Assembly (NCBI GenBank): GCA_021234155.1
Contig: JAJEKV010000010.1
Location: 10,836,511-10,900,510, forward strand
Direction: 5' to 3'
DNA length: 64,000 nucleotides
Origin: Isoetes taiwanensis
Lineage: Eukaryota > Streptophyta > Lycopodiopsida > Isoetales > Isoetaceae
The position numbers and the translations under genes were made by a program. Positions 58,842 to 64,000 of this stretch are shown piece by piece; position 1 is the stretch's first letter; each line of letters opens with the position of its first letter. The notes beneath the pieces were generated by a model. It saw only the letters and a program-made list of their open reading frames with translations, made no database searches and was not told where the DNA came from.

Positions 58842-59191
58842 TGTTGAATACACTTGGCATGTTCACCAGACCGCCGTGGCGCTGAAGGGCAATGACAAGT
58901 GAAGGTCCGATGTGCGGACGAACGAAAAAAAAAGGAATGACGCGGAAACAGGGCTGGTGGTGGCGCAGTGAAACCAACGGAGTGGAGGCCAAATAGGTGA
59001 AAAGAAGTGCCGGCGGTAGGAGGAGAGTCTGCGAACACTCGAGGGCCGGATTGGAGGAGTGAAGCCGAGAACAAAAAGCGTGGTGAACACAAAAGCCAAG
59101 GAGCGAGCCGGTCAAGAATCAAGGTCAAGCTTGGGGCGGTCGGGTGCAAAAGGTATTCGGCTAAGCATCTATTTGATTTCTAAATCCATCA
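58842..59191 (+). repeat. Right LTR of the copia element
   Basis: TGTTGAATACACTTGG...CCATCA, about 350 bp, then target duplication AAATT. Confidence 0.88.
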
Positions 59192-60138
59192 AAATTCTCA
59201 AATGGGCTTATTTTCTCCAATTAATGAAATCGTGCTTAAACTTTAAAAACTAAGCCCTTGGCATTAAAGATTATAAGAAATGCCCTGATTGTCTTGAACC
59301 TTGAAGAAGATGGAAGTATTGGCATTAGAAACCCCATTTTGGCTTCTCCCAAAAGGCCCCATATCATGATCTTGTATGGACATTTGGCATTGATAATATG
59401 ATCCAAGTTGCTATGTTCTCAAACTCTTATACCGGGTTGCAAAATGCGAGGAAATCTTTGGCCCGACATCCACAACGTGTTCATTGTTTAAACTGTGATC
59501 CATCAATAAAGGATAAGTGTCCACATCTCCAACCGCTAGATCCAAGTTCTCATCTCCATCACCCAAGGAATTTGATTTTCTGATTAAGCTTGGCACAACT
59601 TCCTTATGCACAACCTCCTTATGCACAACCTCCTTATGCGATGGCACATAAAAATGTTCCCAACCCAAGATAAAGAATGTTCCTAACCAAATATATTTTC
59701 ATATGGGAAAACACACACGAACGGAAGTGTCCATCTACATAATTCCAAGATTTTAGCATTGTCCAAGTATATATTGCATGAGCTCAAAAGAAACCTACTC
59801 ATGCTTTTAACTGGCGGCAAGCTCTTGCTTCTTTTCTAGAAATAAACTAACAATCTATACAATTTTGAAGATCATAAACTAACAATCTATACAATTTTGA
59901 AGATCATAGTCCATGAGCAAACGTGGTTACAAATGATGTCCTCTTAGAACATAATATTGTAGTTGAATCACGAAGAAGCATTCTCCTAAATCACATAACC
60001 ATGCTTTTGAGTAGCTGATAGCATGGGTGTTACAATATGCAAGAAAGATGTGAAGAAGCCATGTGGGAAATGCCATCACCATGGCCAGTCTACATAGACC
60101 AAAATTGGACCAATAAAATTCCTAACAAAATGTTCAAG
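59192..60138. other. Interior of D; minisatellites, no recognised gene
   Basis: 59594-59639 holds three copies of an 18-bp unit (cacaacctccttatg core). 59844-59909 is a 32-33 bp doublet (aactaacaatctatacaatt core). Confidence 0.6.
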
Positions 60139-60287
60139 GTAATGGGAAACAAAGGCAAAGGCCAATTAACTATTCCTTAGAATGCACTTGACTCAAAATG
60201 AATTTGCTAAAATGTAATGGGAAACAAAAGCAAAGGCCGATTAACTATTCCTTAGAATGCACCGACTCAAAATGAATTTGCTAAAAT
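60139..60287 (+). repeat. Tandem duplication, unit 75 bp
   Basis: gtaatgggaaacaaaggcaa... at 60139 and again at 60214 with a few changes. Confidence 0.88.
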
Positions 60288-60960
60288 TCTTTACGCCAAG
60301 CACAATTCAACTTTTCGGCATGTGCGCCAGAATTTGAGCTTGTGCTTTTAGCAGACTACTTTTATTTCGCCTTTTGAATCTTCAATACCTTTTTCACGAT
60401 TTTTTGTTCTTCGACCAAGAATGCTCTAATGATATTGCAGAAGCAAGCAGGTCTAAATACGAAAAAAGCAAAGTCCCCACGAAGCAACACAAAGATCACT
60501 CACCCTTTTCTCACTTTGCACCACCGGACATCGATCCCCATGTGCATTATTGACCGGTTTTCTCATGCCTTTGAAGATGGGTCTTTTCAGACAGTGCGAT
60601 CTCAAATGAGGAATCAAAACACCCATTCAACGGCTTAGAAAAGTTTTGAATAGCAATTATTCTCGAACGCATTCAAGCAAAGCGGCGTCGTGAAGATAAT
60701 TTCAACCAAAGATCATGATGAATGAAATGAAAACTAAAATTTTTGACCGGGTCGTGCTACAAAAATTACAAGGAATCAAGTTCTTACCTTGCTCTAATAC
60801 TCTCAATCTAAAATGCAGCTTCACGACCGTCTAGCGATCTAATTGTTGCCAAAGGGGCAACATGTAGCGGGTTCTATAATATGTAGCTGTCCTAGCATGG
60901 CAACTCAAAGATCCCGAAGGATCAAAAACCCCCCCAAATACTGAATGAGAAAATAAGGAA

Positions 60961-61760
60961 CTATTCTCTTGAGCGAATTGAGTTACTAAGAACCGAAATA
61001 TAAGTAAGAAGAAGAGATGAAATTGATCCAAGAAACGAAAGCATAGAAATAACCCGGGCGGTAGCTTTGTCGAAACGGGTCCTTGCACTTATGCTTGATC
61101 TAAGAATCTTGCTTCCACCAAATTGAAAATACGATATGCCATTTCTAATGAGGCAGCCATGGAAACGTTTCCTTTGATGGTTGATTCCACGGTGAACTGT
61201 TAGCTCGCCAGAACACATATTGTTGATCCAAAGAACATGGTAAGATAAACCCAAACCCACGGATAAACACGTTCCTTTCCTTCCAATGCTAAGAAAAGTA
61301 TTAAGAAGCCGGGAGAGTATTTGCTGCCACGAAATTCCACTTGAATTAAAGAGCATTATGCAAAGCCACGCTAGCTTCTAGATGATTAATGAAGCCAACA
61401 AAGGGAATCGTATATTGACGAGAAAGAACATTTACGCTTGGCCATTTCATCTCCCGGAATAAATCTGTGCGCCTTTTATCTCCCCAATTGCAAAGCCCAA
61501 CTATTCCTTGAAAATTTCGTCTTTGTGCATACCTTGAAGCTTCGTCTTCACCTCCATAGTGCTTGTGGAAAGAAAGAAGGGCAAATCTATGAAGAAGCAA
61601 CTCAAGCCGGGCTTTGTTTTCTTTGCTGCACATGACGGTGTTGTTGAGGTCCAAATGTGCCCATCGAACCATGAAACAGCTGCTAAGAATCGGCCGCTTG
61701 TTCCTCGTTTATGGGCCACCGCAAAAAAACAGATTTTGCTAGATGAGGCGAAAACCTAAG
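60961..61760 (-). pseudogene. Unrecognised minus-strand coding-like region
   Basis: Adjoining minus-strand open frames 61346-61672 (108 codons) and 60961-61356 (131 codons) join at their overlap: HLEASVALHNAL continues into SSGISWQQILSRLL. Composition (W, C and H scattered as in folded protein; YHVLWINNMCSGELTVHRGI) looks like coding rather than chance. I do not recognise the family; an LINE-derived piece is possible. It lies near the 5' end of D and runs in D's direction. Confidence 0.3.
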
Positions 61761-61791
61761 CTAAACGGATTTTTGCTAGATGCTGACCGTT

Positions 61792-61971
61792 CTTGGTAAA
61801 CCTATAGCATAATGCTATCGGTTTCTATCATGCCTTGGTCTTTTGATCCTGCCGGAGTAAGAAGGAATAGCGCTAAAACTCTTAGTAAACCTATAGCATA
61901 ATGTCAGTCGGTTTCTATCATGCCTTGGTCTTTGATCCCCGCCGAGGAGAAAAAAGGAATAGCGCTAAAAC
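61792..61971 (+). repeat. Tandem duplication, unit about 89 bp
   Basis: taaacctatagcataatg...ggaatagcgctaaaa occurs at 61792 and 61881, close to the D 5' end. Confidence 0.88.
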
Positions 61972-62084
61972 CGTGTTTGTGTTAAAAGTTCGAAGATTGG
62001 CAAATCGTAACCATAGGATAAAGTGATTAAACCTCAGCCGTCGGATCTAGGGCGTGGTCCATTACACAAAAATTACACAAAAGA

Positions 62085-62726
62085 TATGTACTTCATTGCT
62101 TTCAAAATCACCTCCCCTTTTCCCCCCTTTTTTTCTTTTTGTTCGTGAATTATCATAAGGTTAAGGCTTCAAACTCAAATGAAGTAATGGATTGTTTTAC
62201 ATATGTCATAATCGAAAAATGCTTGTCGTGAACTAACCATTACATTTCGAAAGGCCAACAAGGGCTAATGAATGGATTTAGTAATAACATGTGATAAAAT
62301 AAATAGTGATGATATAATTTCTATCTCAAGGAGAATGCATATAGATAATGCAGAAATGTGTGCATATACTAAAGCAAGAAATATACACATATAAGAAACT
62401 TTTCTAATGAACAACATATATCTAATCCATGGGAGGTGAGAGTATCATACGGCATGGTTTCATAGCCAAGAAGAGTTCTCGATGTGCAGAATATAGAGCT
62501 CTGATAATGGCACTTCCATCCGTTCCCAACGAACACTAGATATAGCTATATCAATGACATGAAAGAAGCCCTAAGCTGCCCTCTCAGGATCCAAAGTGAG
62601 GCTGCTATCCTTTGTGCTTTTATACTAATTTGAATGATGCTCGATACAACATGTATAGAAAAAACCTCTTTAGGTTTTTCAGGATAGACTCTGGAATCTA
62701 GATGGGAGGCATAATCTTATAGCTTA
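62085..62726. other. PLAT tail right of D, then Helitron B flank
   Basis: Continues the PLAT copy 7 tail from its second half (tatgtacttcattgc). It then matches 11085-11616, 16021-16555 and 20867-21388 up to the B 3' end. Confidence 0.75.
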
Positions 62727-63029
62727 CTATTAATGGTGTCCAGCGTTGTTGGGGCTAGGTTGGAAACTTGTTATTGACTTTAGAAAATTGAATGCGCATA
62801 CCTTGCAATTTAACAGCCACTAAGTGTATACAGGATATGAAGCAACTTTGGTATAGCAACTCTACGTCTAGATTCTTTTGTGAGGGAGGGAGAGAGGGAT
62901 GGAGGGAGGAGGAGATGTGCACGAATAGTAGTATTTGGAATTGCCAACCTTTTGCATAACAAATCAAGTGTACTAATTGTAATGATCCACCTTTTGATAC
63001 AAAAATAAATAGCATTGAAGTGCATTGAA
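62727..63029 (-). mobile_element. Helitron B, copy 4 (3' end only)
   Basis: The terminus is mutated (CTAT for CTAG) and the hairpin reads gtgtccagcgttgttgggg. Ends at the H1 start as in copy 3. Confidence 0.7.
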
Positions 63030-64000
63030 GTATATTATAAAGTTATAGTGTAAGTGTTGGACCCAGCACTAAATCCAAAGGCTGAGATTTGATCATTTCA
63101 TTTAACGGTTGAGATTTGATGTAGTTCAGCGGCTATCTCGATTAGGTTCGACGCACAGGGAGTTCGTCGTGAGAAAGTAGAAGCCACAGTCCAGATACGC
63201 ACGATTTTTTCTACCTTCTCTTGTGAATCGCAATTTAGGGCTATTGAAGCAGAGGTTGTCGGATTCCTGTCCATGGCAGATGCTCGGAATGGGGCCATGG
63301 CAATTTTTGGTGTTTGTTTGCTTATCGATTCTCTGTGTGCTCCAATGCTAGAGAGCTTTCAAATTCTTTTTGCCATATAGCTTTTTAGCACGGCCATGGC
63401 TGCATGAATAGAGCTCAGTTTTGAGTAGGCTTCTTGTGAAATTTGCCTATATTCTTATGGCTTCCTGCGAAATCTGTCTATTCTTATGGGAATCGAGGCC
63501 ACTATGGCCGGTTATATCATGGTGCCAGTTTTGGGAGGAAGACAAAGCTGGACAGAGCTGACTGAACGCTTCGGATCAATCTCTGCTGCATCTCTGGTAA
63601 TTTCACATTCTGCACATACTTGAAGCAAATCTTCATCTTCCATGTTTTTGCATTGAATTGGCAGACCTAGAACTTTCCTTTCTACTTGCACCTATCTGAT
63701 CATTCTATAACCATTTATACATGAATTTTATTACTTCTTTTTGCAGGAGACTCCTGTGAAGACGGCTTCTTCTAAATTCACACCATGGCATCTAACGCTT
63801 TAAACGAAGGCCCTATAAAACTGATTTGGGATTTAAGCAGAAATTACCCCGTGGAAGGAAGCATTGGCAATAAATACAGCTTACTCAAGAAGTGTAGAGC
63901 CTTTCCTTGATGATTTCCACTGTGATATTGCCTCTGATGATTTTCACTGAAGCAACTATTCTTTAAACTTATGTCCGGAGTTTGTCTTTTTCATTGCAAG
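63030..64000 (+). mobile_element. Helitron H1, copy d (runs off the window)
   Basis: 5' terminus altered (gaagTATATTATAAAGTTAT), then the standard subterminal region and the best preserved captured gene segment. CAG/CTG positions are intact in this copy, which makes it the reference for the others. Confidence 0.75.
63488..63803 (+). pseudogene. Captured two-exon gene fragment in H1 (best copy)
   Basis: Exon-like 63488-63596 reads GIEATMAGYIMVPVLGGRQS then WTELTERFGSISAASL. It ends at GTAATTTC (donor) and 150 bp later TTTTTGCAG precedes exon-like 63747-63803, ETPVKTASSKFTPWHLTL, stop. Joining keeps the frame. An upstream piece at 63272 (MADARNGAMAIFGVCLLIDS) may be an earlier exon. A second diverged copy (GIEATMAAYLMVPIR) follows inside H1 in the other copies. 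Parent gene not recognised. Confidence 0.4.

Larger units (their letters stand above)
54635..59191 (+). mobile_element. Ty1/copia LTR retrotransposon, 4.56 kb
   Basis: Two LTRs of about 350 bp (TGTTGAATAC...CCATCA), 5-bp target duplication AAATT at 54630-54634 and 59192-59196, a PBS for initiator tRNA-Met, a purine tract before the right LTR, and pol in copia order: integrase, reverse transcriptase, RNase H. The element is shorter than usual because gag and protease are nearly absent between the PBS and 55680. The LTRs differ at many CAG/CTG positions but are otherwise alike. Inserted within D. Confidence 0.9.
39428..62084 (-). mobile_element. Giant Helitron-like element D, 22.7 kb with nested insertions
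   Basis: The minus-strand 3' end is CTAG at 39428-39431 after host A (39427). The 5' end read leftward from 62084 is TCTTTTGTGTAATTTTTGTG, before host T (62085), with the subterminal CGCCCTAGATCCGACGGCTG also seen in other Helitrons here. Left and right flanks are the two halves of the PLAT tail: ttatttagaacA and TATGTACTTCATTGC. The unoccupied version occurs at about 9707, 12340, 15897 and 20745. Subtracting Helitron F and the copia element leaves about 14.9 kb. The 3' hairpin is damaged here but intact in the copy at 6992. No Rep/helicase recognised. Confidence 0.65.

Noticed and set aside
54635-59191. Autonomous copia element
   Set aside because: gag and protease are almost wholly missing and integrase is broken, even allowing for CAG/CTG errors.

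Overview
This window looks like repeat-dense nuclear DNA of a land plant, most likely a fern or another seed-free vascular plant. The reasons are a PPR-type N-terminus, secreted PLAT/LH2 stress-protein copies, a Ty1/copia retrotransposon primed by initiator tRNA-Met, many plant-type Helitrons, and a DDE-like transposase of a kind I associate with fern and lycophyte genomes. The lineage is inferred from family resemblance, not proven. I see no intact single-copy host gene, no rRNA or true tRNA gene, and no organellar or bacterial operon.

Layout. Positions 1-23429 are a mosaic of four recurring blocks: (i) Helitron family H1, whose 5' end carries an unrecognised captured gene fragment; (ii) a secreted PLAT/LH2-domain gene with its own TATA promoter, present in seven copies or fragments; (iii) minus-strand Helitron family B, with two near-complete 3.1 kb copies about 4.94 kb apart inside a tandem duplication; (iv) a truncated piece of Helitron D. 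Positions 23430-35029 appear to be one minus-strand Helitron, E (11.6 kb), inserted into H1. A second H1 copy at 37387/37388 supplies the unoccupied site. E holds a tandem tRNA-derived SINE-like array, a LINE fragment and a nested Helitron, C. Positions 35030-39427 return to H1 and a PLAT copy.

Positions 39428-62084 are bounded as a single 22.7 kb minus-strand Helitron-like element, D. Four PLAT 3' flanks in the same window preserve the empty target site. D contains a broken minus-strand gene ending in a DNA-methyltransferase-like domain, a 34-nt-period array of palindromes, a 221-bp tandem repeat with exon-like splice signals, a plus-strand DDE-like transposase gene, a Helitron (F) inserted cleanly in frame into that transposase, and a Ty1/copia element with 5-bp target duplications. 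After D, the PLAT flank, a B fragment and H1 resume to the window end.

The genes do not form a pathway. The story is serial nesting: Helitrons captured host fragments (PPR, PLAT, a membrane-protein piece) and inserted into one another at A^T sites. No Rep/helicase ORF is recognisable, so every Helitron here looks non-autonomous. Two caveats affect all reading frames. Differences between repeat copies cluster at CAG/CTG trinucleotides, which suggests sequencing error at methylated CHG sites. Two stretches (15290-15800 and 16860-17350) interleave two unrelated repeats in a way that looks like a consensus artefact.
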